NCBI GenBank assembly: GCA_947177425.1
Contig: CAMWUN010000025.1
Span: forward strand, 1 to 48,076
DNA length: 48,076 nucleotides
Direction: 5' to 3'
From: an uncultured bacterium
Lineage (GTDB): Bacteria > Bacillota > Clostridia > Lachnospirales > Lachnospiraceae
A program made the translations under genes and the position numbers. Under the pieces are notes generated by a model. That model was given only the letters and a program-made list of their open reading frames with translations, had not been told where the DNA came from and did no database searches. This document shows positions 1 to 8,755 of the stretch, in pieces; positions within the stretch are counted from its first letter, which is position 1, and the number at the start of each line of letters is the position of its first letter.

Positions 1-52
1 TCACTTTCTTACGACCAGCGCAGTAAATGCGCAGGTCTGTGTGAACAGTAAC
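1..52. repeat. Left copy of 52-bp terminal inverted repeat (REP-like hairpin)
   Basis: Bases 1-52 are identical to the reverse complement of 48024-48075. The element holds a near-perfect 10-bp stem (GACCAGCGCA / TGCGCAGGTC, one mismatch) around the 5-base loop GTAAA, followed by a tail ending GAACAGTAAC. It lies downstream of the DUF6056-like gene. Two diverged relatives occur inside the window, at 17876-17918 and 30290-30314. I infer a repetitive extragenic palindrome family at which the assembly broke, not a mobile element end. Confidence 0.75.
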
Positions 53-97
53 GGCACGATATCCTTGGAAAGCATTAGCCAGCGGCTGGACGCGTGC
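53..97. other. Imperfect hairpin next to the left repeat
   Basis: GGCACG (53-58) pairs with CGTGCC (92-97), and an inner AGCC/GGCT pair lies between them. It sits 3' of the DUF6056-like gene, before the terminal repeat. No U-run follows on the minus strand, so it is not a canonical terminator. It may be an mRNA 3'-end stabilising structure. Confidence 0.3.
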
Positions 98-117
98 CCC
101 GGAGGGAAGCTGAACGT

Positions 118-1452
118 CTACTCCCCATAAATTTTATCCAGACCATAGAAACGTGCCATCCAGGCATTCATCCAGTCGTCCGGGGATTCTTTTACATATC
201 CGGTACCGTTATAAGGGTCATATTTACTGTCCGAAGGGTATACCATTGGAATGACTGCAAAGCTGCTGCCTTCCTCCACTGCCTGTTCAATCCGTCGGAC
301 ACCTTCCGCTACCTGTCTGTAAGTGCCTGCAATTTTCTGGAATTCTGTCAGAAAAGACCACGCAAAGAACAGAATCAGCAGGACATTTAACACAGCCCTT
401 CCCGTCCATGAAAAGTCCAGAACTTCCCCGTACACACAGGCCGCCGTGATAATAAGAAATACTGTTCCGATAAACCAGGCCCTCTCCGGCTGCATGGCGG
501 AAAAGACCAGCACACATACAGAAGCGCAGCCTGCCAGAAAGTATATTAGGGGAAGCCGCCTAAATTCTTCCTCCGCCTGTTTTCCAAAGGCCGCAGAAAA
601 CAGGAACATGACACACAAAACCAGCAAAAGGACTGCCCACTGGTTTTTAGAAATCTGCACCACATATTTCCATCGTTCCATCAGTCCATAAATATCTGTT
701 TTAGAAGAAATCCGGTAATTTCCCGGGGATGAAATAAGAAGAACTGCTCCCGCAATCCCCCCTGCAATCCCCCCATATGCCCATTTGGGCACCGGAATCT
801 TCTTATATAAATACAATGCAACATACATTCCGCATAAAAAGACCAGGGCTCCCCCGCTGTTTTCATTTGTGCACCCTGCCAGCACTCCAAATAAGCCCAT
901 AAGCGCTGTACTTCTCCATCCATCCGTCCCTGTTTTCTGTTTTGTAAGATGCATACGGTAAGGCAGGGAAAAAGCCAGGATCAGCACTCCGCACCATAGA
1001 TAGCTGGCTGCCCCCGATGCCCACAATATTGTCATTCCAAACTGGGGCAGGAAAAACCAGAGACAGATATATACAAAAAGCAGCAGGGAAACACTTTTTT
1101 TCCTGCCATGGGAGGCATGTGCATAAATCAGTGTCCCCAGAAAAATAAACATAAATGAATTCAAAATTTTAAATCCCGTTTTCCCAAATATCAGCGCCAG
1201 CTGCAGCATCCCGTGGGCAACAACCCTGCCGTTCCACATTTTCCAGTGGTTCACCATGGATCCAAAGACCTCCTGCGCTTTCATGGGATGGGAAGTCTCA
1301 AGGGGCGTGCCTATGGTGTCAAAAAAGAAACGGTACTTAAAATCATCGGCCGTATAATCCGTATGGAAATTTAAAACCAGAATAAGCGCAAATGCAATCC
1401 CTGTAATAATGAGATTCCCCGCCATAACCTTTTTATTTCTATTCCTTATCAT
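118..1452 (-). CDS. DUF6056-like multi-pass membrane protein
   Basis: The product of about 444 residues is mostly hydrophobic, with some ten or more predicted membrane segments. An acidic motif DDFKYRFFFDT follows the first segment, and the NGRVVAHGMLQL block typical of DUF6056 (glucosyltransferase-like GT-C membrane proteins) comes next. The acidic loop after helix 1 resembles the catalytic loop of GT-C enzymes, so a role in transferring a lipid-linked sugar is possible but unproven. It overlaps the end of the upstream PTPS-related gene by 14 bases and is probably translationally coupled to it. A GTG at 1467 preceded closely by GGGAGG is an alternative start; spacing is poor for both. No downstream gene is visible before the window end. 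The family call is moderately secure and the function is not. Confidence 0.6.
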   Translation of the reverse strand: MIRNRNKKVMAGNLIITGIAFALILVLNFHTDYTADDFKYRFFFDTIGTPLETSHPMKAQEVFGSMVNHWKMWNGRVVAHGMLQLALIFGKTGFKILNSFMFIFLGTLIYAHASHGRKKSVSLLLFVYICLWFFLPQFGMTILWASGAASYLWCGVLILAFSLPYRMHLTKQKTGTDGWRSTALMGLFGVLAGCTNENSGGALVFLCGMYVALYLYKKIPVPKWAYGGIAGGIAGAVLLISSPGNYRISSKTDIYGLMERWKYVVQISKNQWAVLLLVLCVMFLFSAAFGKQAEEEFRRLPLIYFLAGCASVCVLVFSAMQPERAWFIGTVFLIITAACVYGEVLDFSWTGRAVLNVLLILFFAWSFLTEFQKIAGTYRQVAEGVRRIEQAVEEGSSFAVIPMVYPSDSKYDPYNGTGYVKESPDDWMNAWMARFYGLDKIYGE

Positions 1453-3730
1453 AACCTTCCGCCACACTGCCTCCCATAACTTTCCCTCTTCCGGCAGATT
1501 TCATGATACCCGCCCCAATCAGCCACAGGACTGTAAGAATTGAAATAGTTTCTGCCGTTCTCCATCCGGCCGGCTCCCTGAACGCAATCGTCACTGTCCC
1601 CTCATATCCTGCCGGAAGGGATACCCTGATCCGGTTATTTTCCCCTCTTGTGACTTCAAAACTTTTGTCCTTATCGTATGCCGCATACCCCGGATAATAA
1701 AATAAAGGGGCTTCCAGATATCCTTCCCTCTCTCCGGTGCGACAGTTTATTTCTATGTGATTATATTCCTTGTTCTCCCCAAGCACATCCGCATAATATC
1801 CTGTGGTTTCCTGCACAATAGCCGTAAGCCCCACATCAGACCCCGGATACAGATATTCGTTTCCCATCAGATTCATTGTGTCCAGGGAAACGCTGTCATA
1901 ATGCAGCTCATAATATCCATTATAAAGCGTGCGGTAAATATATCCCGCACCCTGGTCCGCTGCAGCCAGCACAATTACTGCAGCCAAAACAGCCGCCGCT
2001 GTTCTGTTCCCTTCCCTTTTCATACTTGCAAAAACTATCACCGCCAGTGAAGACAAAAGAATACAGGCTATGCCCAGATACCGGTAAGGCAGCCCCGGCT
2101 TCGCCAGAAAAGAAGCCAGTCCGGGCAGATAAATCCCCATTTTACGGTAAGGAAACAGATTGGAAGCCATCCAGACCGAAATAAAACCCAGCAGCAAAAG
2201 AACAGCCGCCGCCCCTTTTTCCTTTATCCTGTCCTTCCATAACAAAAGCAGTGCCGCCCCTGCGCACAACACAAGCCCGTTTCCCAGGGGAATGGAAAAT
2301 TTATTGCCAAGGCTGGCCAGCTCCGACCAGCTATACCCATAATAACCGGATGGCTCCTGAGCCAGAAGTTCCGCAATACTTACCCCCAGCATCTGATAAT
2401 CCAACGCCATTTCACGGAATTCCGTACATATTAAATCTTCCCTGAAATACCGCAAAAAAGGAACAATAAACCACAAATTGACGAGCACTGTCACGGCTCC
2501 TGTTTTCAGTACATAAAGGCACATCCTGCAGACAGCCGCCGCTCCTTTGGCAAATATCTTTTTTGCCATAAACACGCAAAAGAGCAGGATGAAAATTCCC
2601 ACCATCTGGCAGGTCAGAACGTGAGTCTGCACAAGGCCGGAAAAACCTATCACCGGAACTGCCAGCTTTCCGCCATAATCCTTCTCTTCCGTCTCCCCAT
2701 GAAAAACATACCATAGCCACAGAACCACCAGCGGCAGAAACATCATTGCCGTATATTCTCCGAAAGCTCCCCTTACATAAATACAGCAAAGCCTGTAGGG
2801 AGCCATTACGTACAAAAAGCTTCCCAGTAAAGCGACATGCCTGTCCCTGCCAATCCGGTAAAAACACAGCCACGCTGTAAGAGCTGTTGCCAGATTTACC
2901 GCAATCACAAAGGTCTTATAGGAAGTCTGGACTGTAAAGCCAATCATTCTCATAATGGCAGGCAAAAACAACAGGGTATCCCCATACATGACCGAAACCG
3001 CATAGCCCCACCCATTGCACCAGTTAGGCTGAATCCGTACCGGGAAAACTCCCGAAAAAAGCCCGTCCTTAAGCCCTTCTATTCTCAGCAGATGAAAAAC
3101 CAGATCGTGCCCTGGCAGCATATACCGTACCAGCAGCCCCAGTGAAGCAAACAGCGTAATGCCTCCTATGGCAACAATCTCAAGGCAATATTTGCGCAGG
3201 CGCTTCCTGAAATACCAGACTGCCGCCACACTGCCTGGCAGTGCCAGTTTTAACAACAGGCATATGATTCTGTATCGTTTGGAATTGTCTGCTGTTTTTA
3301 TCTGTATTTCTTTTATGTATAATTCCCCTGTCTCTGCTGATGCCTGCACATACAAGTTCCTGGAAGGGGCATTCACCCATACCTGAAAGGATTGAAAATC
3401 CCCATATTCCGCAAGCTTTGCAGAATCCGCCCACAGACTCCCCGGGCTTTTTTCGCTCTCAATCACTTCTGCCCGTCCCTGCCCGGAACTGCTATAAGAA
3501 ACCGAAATATCATAAATCCCGCTTGTCAGGCAGAGTTCTTCCGTCCTGAACAGGAAAGCCCCGCCGTTCTCCTGCGCCGTCTCCCCATATTCCGCCCCGC
3601 CAGTCAGTTCCCCGGCATTAAAGTCCATATAAACCGGCTCTTCATTTCTAATGCGTATACTAAAAAAAATAAACAGTAAAACTTCTATTGTCCAAAAAAG
3701 CAGATAATAATTGCCGGTTCCCCTTTTCAT
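1439..3730 (-). CDS. Large PTPS-related / YfhO-like polytopic membrane protein
   Basis: The product has about 763 residues. It has one N-terminal membrane helix, a soluble beta-rich extracytoplasmic region (roughly residues 30-130), then a long polytopic domain. The stretch GHDLVFHLLRIEGLKDG, followed by an FPVR..P.W motif, is characteristic of the family annotated as 6-pyruvoyl-tetrahydropterin synthase-related membrane protein (PF10131); despite the name, it is a GT-C-like membrane fold and not a pterin enzyme. I chose the ATG at 3730, which has AAAGGGG five to six bases upstream. ATGs at 3757 and 3772 (the latter in an ATGA overlap with the CDF gene stop) are possible. It is followed directly by the DUF6056-like gene, so both may act on one cell-surface glycan or lipid. 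The acceptor is unknown. Confidence 0.6.
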   Translation of the reverse strand: MKRGTGNYYLLFWTIEVLLFIFFSIRIRNEEPVYMDFNAGELTGGAEYGETAQENGGAFLFRTEELCLTSGIYDISVSYSSSGQGRAEVIESEKSPGSLWADSAKLAEYGDFQSFQVWVNAPSRNLYVQASAETGELYIKEIQIKTADNSKRYRIICLLLKLALPGSVAAVWYFRKRLRKYCLEIVAIGGITLFASLGLLVRYMLPGHDLVFHLLRIEGLKDGLFSGVFPVRIQPNWCNGWGYAVSVMYGDTLLFLPAIMRMIGFTVQTSYKTFVIAVNLATALTAWLCFYRIGRDRHVALLGSFLYVMAPYRLCCIYVRGAFGEYTAMMFLPLVVLWLWYVFHGETEEKDYGGKLAVPVIGFSGLVQTHVLTCQMVGIFILLFCVFMAKKIFAKGAAAVCRMCLYVLKTGAVTVLVNLWFIVPFLRYFREDLICTEFREMALDYQMLGVSIAELLAQEPSGYYGYSWSELASLGNKFSIPLGNGLVLCAGAALLLLWKDRIKEKGAAAVLLLLGFISVWMASNLFPYRKMGIYLPGLASFLAKPGLPYRYLGIACILLSSLAVIVFASMKREGNRTAAAVLAAVIVLAAADQGAGYIYRTLYNGYYELHYDSVSLDTMNLMGNEYLYPGSDVGLTAIVQETTGYYADVLGENKEYNHIEINCRTGEREGYLEAPLFYYPGYAAYDKDKSFEVTRGENNRIRVSLPAGYEGTVTIAFREPAGWRTAETISILTVLWLIGAGIMKSAGRGKVMGGSVAEGYDKE

Positions 3731-3768
3731 CCCAGCCCCTTTATTCTGAATCCACATATAACTTTCCC

Positions 3769-4944
3769 TCATCCGCAGTATGCCTTATCCACATCAATCA
3801 CGGCAAAATAGTTTCCTTCCATGGCTTTTATCTTTTCCTGTATATATGCAACCACTTCACTGTCAGACATTGGATAATCAAAGGGAACCACCACATCAAA
3901 AATTACATTGGTGTGGGTGGGACCGTGCACAATGCGGAAATCATGAAAACGGACTTCTCCCTCCATACCTGTGATAATTCCCGCTATCCTTTCCTTTATC
4001 CGGTTGGTCAGTTCATCCTCCACACATACAGGATCCATATGAATCACTGCACTGCAGTTAAGTTCGCCGGACAATCTGTGCTCAATCAGGTCAATCATGT
4101 CATGCAGTTCCAGAATATTTCCTGTGGAGGGCACCTCCACATGGACAGAAAGCATAACCCGCCCCGGCCCGTAATTATGCACTACCAGGTCATGGATTCC
4201 AAGCACTCCCTGTCCCTTATACTCCATGATGATATTCTCAATCCTTTTTACAAACTCCGGCTCCGGCGGCTGTCCCAGCAGAGGGCTGATGGTATCCCGC
4301 ATGGCGCCTATTCCCGTCCACAGCACGAAAAGCGCCACCAGTATACCGCACCAGCCGTCTATTTGTATGCCGGTAAAGAAAGCAAGCAGCGTGGTAATCA
4401 GGACTGCCAGTGTGGAAATACTGTCGCTGATGCTGTCCCTGGCTGTCGCCATCATGGCCGCGCTGTCTATCCGTCTGCTAATCATACGGTTATACAAAAA
4501 CATATAAAGTTTTACACAAATGGAAACTACCAGAATAAACAAGACAAGAGGGCCTGCCTCCACCGGTTCCGGATGAAGGATTTTCCCAACCGACGACCTA
4601 AACAGTTCAGTTCCCATAAATAATATGATAACCGATACCAGAAGCCCCGATATATACTCTATCCTTCCATGCCCGAAAGGATGATGGCTGTCCGGCTTCT
4701 GCCCCGCCATCTTGAACCCCGCCAGGGTAATAATAGAAGAACCTGCATCTGAAAGATTATTAAATGCATCGGCTGTTATGGCTATCGACCCGGAAAACTG
4801 CCCTGCAATAAATTTGAGCAGGAACAGGCAGGCATTTAAAACAATCCCCACTGCCCCGCAAAGCATCCCATAAGCTTGACGCACCTTCACATCCGACGTA
4901 TTCTCATAGTCCTTAATGAATAACTTTGACAGAATTGAAATCAT
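3769..4944 (-). CDS. Cation diffusion facilitator (CDF) family metal transporter
   Basis: The product of 391 residues is full length for a CDF antiporter that exports Zn2+, Mn2+ or Fe2+ from the cytoplasm. The N-terminal half has about six membrane helices and the family metal-site motifs: ADAFNNLSDAGSS in the second helix and HHPFGHGRIEYI in the following loop. The C-terminal third is the soluble ferredoxin-like cation-efflux domain with several His and Asp residues. A second helix pair contains TARDSISDS, giving the second half of the DxxxD site. The start is supported by GAGG seven bases upstream. A promoter candidate lies at 4978-5006. The ion specificity cannot be read reliably. It shares a 4-base ATGA with one possible start of the next gene. 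Confidence 0.9.
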   Translation of the reverse strand: MISILSKLFIKDYENTSDVKVRQAYGMLCGAVGIVLNACLFLLKFIAGQFSGSIAITADAFNNLSDAGSSIITLAGFKMAGQKPDSHHPFGHGRIEYISGLLVSVIILFMGTELFRSSVGKILHPEPVEAGPLVLFILVVSICVKLYMFLYNRMISRRIDSAAMMATARDSISDSISTLAVLITTLLAFFTGIQIDGWCGILVALFVLWTGIGAMRDTISPLLGQPPEPEFVKRIENIIMEYKGQGVLGIHDLVVHNYGPGRVMLSVHVEVPSTGNILELHDMIDLIEHRLSGELNCSAVIHMDPVCVEDELTNRIKERIAGIITGMEGEVRFHDFRIVHGPTHTNVIFDVVVPFDYPMSDSEVVAYIQEKIKAMEGNYFAVIDVDKAYCG

Positions 4945-4977
4945 CTTTTACCTCACCACTTTGTAAGCATTAAAGAC

Positions 4978-5006
4978 ATTCTATTCTATTTATATAAAAA
5001 ATACAA
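4978..5006 (-). promoter_or_regulatory. Candidate promoter of the CDF gene
   Basis: On the minus strand TTGTAT (5001-5006) is separated by 17 bases from TAGAAT (4978-4983), in an AT-rich stretch 34 bases before the CDF start. It fits a vegetative sigma-A promoter. Confidence 0.5.
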
Positions 5007-5075
5007 TTAAAACTTTCCCTGATCTTTTGGCAGCACCAAAATTCGTCTATGCCAGTCAGCAACCTCGCGGCAGTC

Positions 5076-5107
5076 GCCAAATGTTCATGCAAGCATGCCC
5101 ACTTGGC
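5076..5107. other. Stable nested hairpin between beta-mannosidase and CDF genes
   Basis: On the minus strand GCCAAGTG pairs with CATTTGGC (one G-U), then CATGC pairs with GCATG inside, separated by a GG/AA internal loop. It follows the end of the beta-mannosidase gene but is not followed by a U-run. The 250-base gap 4945-5194 otherwise holds only the CDF promoter and a doubtful 43-codon frame (5187-5056, minus) without a ribosome site. The hairpin looks like an extragenic palindrome or mRNA 3' structure. Confidence 0.45.
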
Positions 5108-5194
5108 TCGTTGCCCGCGGGAATCAAATCTGCTATTTCTTCATCGACTATTAAAATATTCCCGTACATATTGCCATTCACTTTCATACCGCTT

Positions 5195-7732
5195 TTATAA
5201 AGATGCAATGTCATAAACGCAGCGGCAGGTAATTGTCTGTGCATCTCCTGCCAGTATTTCTACCGTATATTCCCCGGCCTCCATATCAAAGAAGTTATCG
5301 GACAGCCAAAGTTCCCCGCCGCTTCCGGTAATCTCCACATTTTTTGCATAACTTTTTGCATAGACTTTGATGCAGTTTCCTGCCCTTTCCCAGGTAAGGT
5401 GAGGATTTTCAAAGCAGTAATGCTTGGGCGGCGTAAAAAGGCAGGTGTTTTGCGATACCGTCTCTCCGTCCACCAAAAAACTGTATTCCAGATGCATCCT
5501 TTGCTCATCGAAAGCGGCAAAATCCATTTTGTCCAGCCACACCCCGGAAAGAGGCGGCACGGTTACTTCCCTGCTGTCCTCTATGAGCACGCTGCTGTCA
5601 GGATTCCTTAATGCCCAGCGGACTATGCCTGTAACTTCCTCCATGGTTTCATTAGCCACATGCAGCCTTGCACTCTTTTCAATGGGCTCAGGCTGGGCAA
5701 TGCAGTAAGGCCGTCCGTCCAGCTCCCCTTTCTCTTCACAGGAAATCATAACCGGGGCAAACATTTTCTTTTCCGCATAGTGAAGGGCCTTCCATCTTCC
5801 ATAGTAATCAATGCCTGACCAGGAAGCCGATGGCCAGATATCATTCAACTGCCACACAACGGTTCCCATACATCTTCCCCTAAAGCGTCTGAAATGCTCC
5901 ACCCCATAACGGATAGCATCCGCCGCTAAAAGCTGGGATGCATAAAGGAGATGGTCAAAATCCCTGGGATAAAGGTATGTGGCCGACAGGTAATTTAATA
6001 TCTTTCCATTAGCGGCGCAGTTGCGCTGATGCATTTCCATAATTCTTGAAAAAATATTCCGGTCCCGGGGCTCTGTAAAGCTTTCCACTGTTTTAAGGCA
6101 GGGAAACGACTGAAATCCAAATTCAGACAAATATCTGAAATAAAATTTCCTGTATTCCGTAAAAGGCTTATTTCCATGCCACACATCCCAATAATGGGTA
6201 TCCCCCCGGTTTTCATCCCATGGATTGTCGTAGTTTCCCCCGGAAGAAGGAGAAGAAGGCCAGTAAAAGGATGCCGGATCCTCTTCCTTTAAAATCTTGG
6301 GGATAATATACTCAAAAAGCTTGATATAGTCATATTTCTGCTTTGCAGAAGGCTTCCAGGCCCCGTCAAGGGTCTGGGTTTCCATTTCATTATTGCCGCA
6401 CCACAGCCCCAGACAGGCATGATGCCTGATTCTTCTCACATTATCTATTGTTTCCTGAATCACATTGGCTTCAAAGGCTTCATCCAGTTCATAGGAGGCA
6501 CATGCATACATGAAATCCTGCCATACAATCAGTCCAAGTTCATCGCAGATATCAAAAAAGCAGTCATCAGGATAGTACCCGCCGCCCCAGACCCGGATAC
6601 TGTTATGATTGGCCCAGGCCGCGCTTTTCAGCAGATTCTCCGTGCGCTTCCTGTCCACTCTTCCCAAAAGATTATCCTGCGGAATATAATCCGCCCCCAT
6701 GGCGAAAATCTTAACGCCGTTCACCTCATGGGCAAAGCAGTTTCCCCACTGGTCTTTCTGCGTATTTACCGTCATCCTGCGAAGCCCTATCCTCCGCTCC
6801 CACACATCCAGAAGGTTTCCGTCCGGCGTATCCCCGTCCAGAAGTTCCACTCTCACCTGATAAAGGGCCTGCGCCCCATAACCTCTGGGCCACCAGAGCA
6901 GGGGGTTGTCTATGACCAGTCTGTAGTCCTGCCCTTCTCCAGATACCCCATCTTTGTCCCCTGTCTGAAACTGCCTTCCCTCAGGGTCTGTTACAGTAAT
7001 CTTTATCCGGCCTGCCTCAAAGCCCTCCTTAGACATCCCCTCCCGGACAGGGCCGGGATTTTCCCCGAACTGTTCCAATACTATGTCAAAATCAAGCGTA
7101 ACCCTTCCCTCTTCATGGATTTGTCTTATGTAAACCGAATCAAAACGGCTTTTTCTGATGCCAAGCAGTGTCACATCCCTGAAAATCCCTGCATCAGGCA
7201 GTCTCGGCCCCCAGTCCCACCCAAACATGCAGTGGGCCTTTCTGATATGGGGAAATCCCTCCATGGATTCCGCCGCACCGCCTGTATAGACCTTTTCATT
7301 TTCTTCCTTAATATATTGCGTGGGAGAATGGAGCACTACCTTAAGGCTGTTCTCCCCTTCATGGGTGCTGCCGCACTCTAAAAGGTCAAACTCCCAAATC
7401 CTGTGCATATTATAAGCGCAGCCAATCGGCTCCCCGTTCACGTAAATATCCGCCAGTGTATCAATTCCCTCAAAACGAAGCATCAGGCCGTCCATGGCAA
7501 GCATCTGCTTTGTCACAGTAAAGACTGTGGTATAGCAGAAATCATTGTCCATGAGAGGAAGGACTTTCAGTTCATTATCCCTATAATAAGGATCCGGAAT
7601 CAGATCATGGTCAAGGAGTGCGCCGTAAACCGAACCAGGCACCTGCACCCCGATTCCTCCTGCCGGGAGAAGGTCTGCATCCTTCCCTTCTATCTGCATA
7701 TTCCACTTTCCATTCAAATTAATTTTTAACAT
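5195..7732 (-). CDS. GH2 family beta-mannosidase
   Basis: The product of 845 residues matches the usual length of cytoplasmic GH2 beta-mannosidases, which remove terminal beta-D-mannose from manno-oligosaccharides or N-glycan cores. The order is a jelly-roll sugar-binding domain (about 1-190), an immunoglobulin-like domain, the TIM barrel (about 320-620) and C-terminal beta domains. The acid/base Glu449 lies in WCGNNE and the nucleophile Glu537 in SEFGFQS, both textbook family motifs. RVWGGGYYPDD is another mannosidase signature. No signal peptide is present, so the substrate must be imported. The ATG is preceded by GAGAGG at nine bases. The gene stands alone. The importer at 9981-13159 is the nearest candidate supplier, but that link is only positional. 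Confidence 0.92.
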   Translation of the reverse strand: MLKINLNGKWNMQIEGKDADLLPAGGIGVQVPGSVYGALLDHDLIPDPYYRDNELKVLPLMDNDFCYTTVFTVTKQMLAMDGLMLRFEGIDTLADIYVNGEPIGCAYNMHRIWEFDLLECGSTHEGENSLKVVLHSPTQYIKEENEKVYTGGAAESMEGFPHIRKAHCMFGWDWGPRLPDAGIFRDVTLLGIRKSRFDSVYIRQIHEEGRVTLDFDIVLEQFGENPGPVREGMSKEGFEAGRIKITVTDPEGRQFQTGDKDGVSGEGQDYRLVIDNPLLWWPRGYGAQALYQVRVELLDGDTPDGNLLDVWERRIGLRRMTVNTQKDQWGNCFAHEVNGVKIFAMGADYIPQDNLLGRVDRKRTENLLKSAAWANHNSIRVWGGGYYPDDCFFDICDELGLIVWQDFMYACASYELDEAFEANVIQETIDNVRRIRHHACLGLWCGNNEMETQTLDGAWKPSAKQKYDYIKLFEYIIPKILKEEDPASFYWPSSPSSGGNYDNPWDENRGDTHYWDVWHGNKPFTEYRKFYFRYLSEFGFQSFPCLKTVESFTEPRDRNIFSRIMEMHQRNCAANGKILNYLSATYLYPRDFDHLLYASQLLAADAIRYGVEHFRRFRGRCMGTVVWQLNDIWPSASWSGIDYYGRWKALHYAEKKMFAPVMISCEEKGELDGRPYCIAQPEPIEKSARLHVANETMEEVTGIVRWALRNPDSSVLIEDSREVTVPPLSGVWLDKMDFAAFDEQRMHLEYSFLVDGETVSQNTCLFTPPKHYCFENPHLTWERAGNCIKVYAKSYAKNVEITGSGGELWLSDNFFDMEAGEYTVEILAGDAQTITCRCVYDIASL

Positions 7733-7794
7733 AATCTAAAACCTCTCTACAGATAATTATTTATTGAATTTTTATAAATTACCTCTACAGTCTG

Positions 7795-7803
7795 TGCTAT
7801 AAT
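7795..7803 (+). promoter_or_regulatory. Extended -10 promoter of the small membrane protein gene
   Basis: TGCTATAAT is a perfect TG-N extended -10 hexamer, 36 bases before the start codon at 7840. There is no convincing -35, as expected for extended -10 promoters. The same TGTGCTATAATTA sequence occurs in the carA promoter on the other strand. Confidence 0.6.
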
Positions 7804-7839
7804 TAATCTTATACTATACATTTATATAAGGAGCGCCCT

Positions 7840-8097
7840 ATGAAGAAAAAGCCGAAACAAATTGCTGCCATTATCTGTATTATACTGCTGATACTTCTCT
7901 ACATAGCTACTCTTGTGGTTTCCCTGCTGGACTTTCCCGGTTCTGACAGGCTCTTTGCTGCCTGCCTGATGGCAACTGTAGGGCTTCCTATCCTTTTATG
8001 GATTTATATCTGGCTTTACGGCAAATATACCAGCAGACCCACCATGACAGATTCCCCCTTTCCCAGTCAGGAAAAACCTTCTGATAAAGAAAAATAA
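7840..8097 (+). CDS. Small two-helix membrane protein of unknown function
   Basis: The product of 85 residues begins with a positively charged MKKKPKQ, then has two hydrophobic segments (about residues 8-29 and 37-62) joined by a short loop with LDFPGSDR. It ends in a polar Ser/Pro/Lys-rich cytoplasmic tail. An AAGGAG site lies seven to eight bases before the ATG, and an extended -10 promoter lies upstream, so the gene is convincingly expressed even though it is short. It is transcribed away from the beta-mannosidase gene and converges on the HAD phosphatase gene, with one base between the stops. I do not recognise a named family. Confidence 0.75.
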   Translation: MKKKPKQIAAIICIILLILLYIATLVVSLLDFPGSDRLFAACLMATVGLPILLWIYIWLYGKYTSRPTMTDSPFPSQEKPSDKEK

Positions 8098-8098
8098 T

Positions 8099-8710
8099 TT
8101 ATGTCTCTAGTATGGCGAGGATTGTTTCCAGTTCCTTCTTTGCCTGTTCAAGGGAATGGAATACAATGCCTTTCATGCCCTCTGCAACTGCCGCTTCCAC
8201 ATTTTTTTCCGTATCGTCAATAAATACGCACTCCTCCGGTTTAAGGCCGTATTTACTGCAGAGAAGCTGGTAAATTTCCGGAGCAGGCTTAATCATTTTT
8301 ACCTGATAGGAAAGAATCCCCCCGTCCGTCTCTTCCAGAAAATCAAGGGCGTCTATGCACTGTTCATGGGCTCTGCGTGCAAAGTTGGAAATTATATATA
8401 TGCCGCATCCCCTTTCTTTCAGTTCCCGAATCCAGGGAATGGCATAGTCATAACGCAAAATCATGCCCCGTATATCCGAAAATACTTCCCGTATTTCTTT
8501 TTCTATGGAAGGATCGTTGGCGATAAACCCTTCCAGAAGCTGCTCATCGGTCATTTTCCCCCTGTCCATTTCATTCCAGAAAGCACTTTTTACCGTGGCG
8601 TCCGCCAGCTTTTCAAAAATCTCCTCTGAAAAGCCAAAGCTTTTATAAAATTCCTGCCAGCAAAATCCTGCCAGCACATTCCCTATATCAAAGACAACGT
8701 TTTTAACCAT
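8099..8710 (-). CDS. HAD-superfamily phosphatase (subfamily IA, YihX-like)
   Basis: The product of 203 residues has the four HAD motifs in order: the nucleophile Asp8 in VVFDIGNVL, the Ser of YIISNF (motif II), the Lys of KPAPEIY (motif III), and the acidic VFIDDTEKNV (motif IV). The DxGN form of motif I and the size resemble the YihX glucose-1-phosphate phosphatase group, but the substrate is uncertain; a sugar phosphate is an inference from family and neighbourhood. I chose the ATG at 8710, with AAAGGA six bases upstream, over the in-frame ATG at 8740 that lacks a site. It lies 45 bases downstream of the LysR gene, so the two may be co-transcribed. Confidence 0.85.
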   Translation of the reverse strand: MVKNVVFDIGNVLAGFCWQEFYKSFGFSEEIFEKLADATVKSAFWNEMDRGKMTDEQLLEGFIANDPSIEKEIREVFSDIRGMILRYDYAIPWIRELKERGCGIYIISNFARRAHEQCIDALDFLEETDGGILSYQVKMIKPAPEIYQLLCSKYGLKPEECVFIDDTEKNVEAAVAEGMKGIVFHSLEQAKKELETILAILET

Positions 8711-8755
8711 CCTAAATCCTTTCCGCCGGTAACATTCCATCCGGCTGCCATTGTT

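Noticed and set aside
3688-4623. Plus-strand frame of 311 codons opposite the CDF gene.
   Set aside because: It is a shadow of the CDF coding frame, rich in His/Gln/Lys as expected for an antisense reading, with no motif.
6419-7381. Plus-strand open frame of 320 codons opposite the beta-mannosidase gene.
   Set aside because: It is antisense to a gene with full catalytic motifs, has no ribosome site and shows no recognisable domain.
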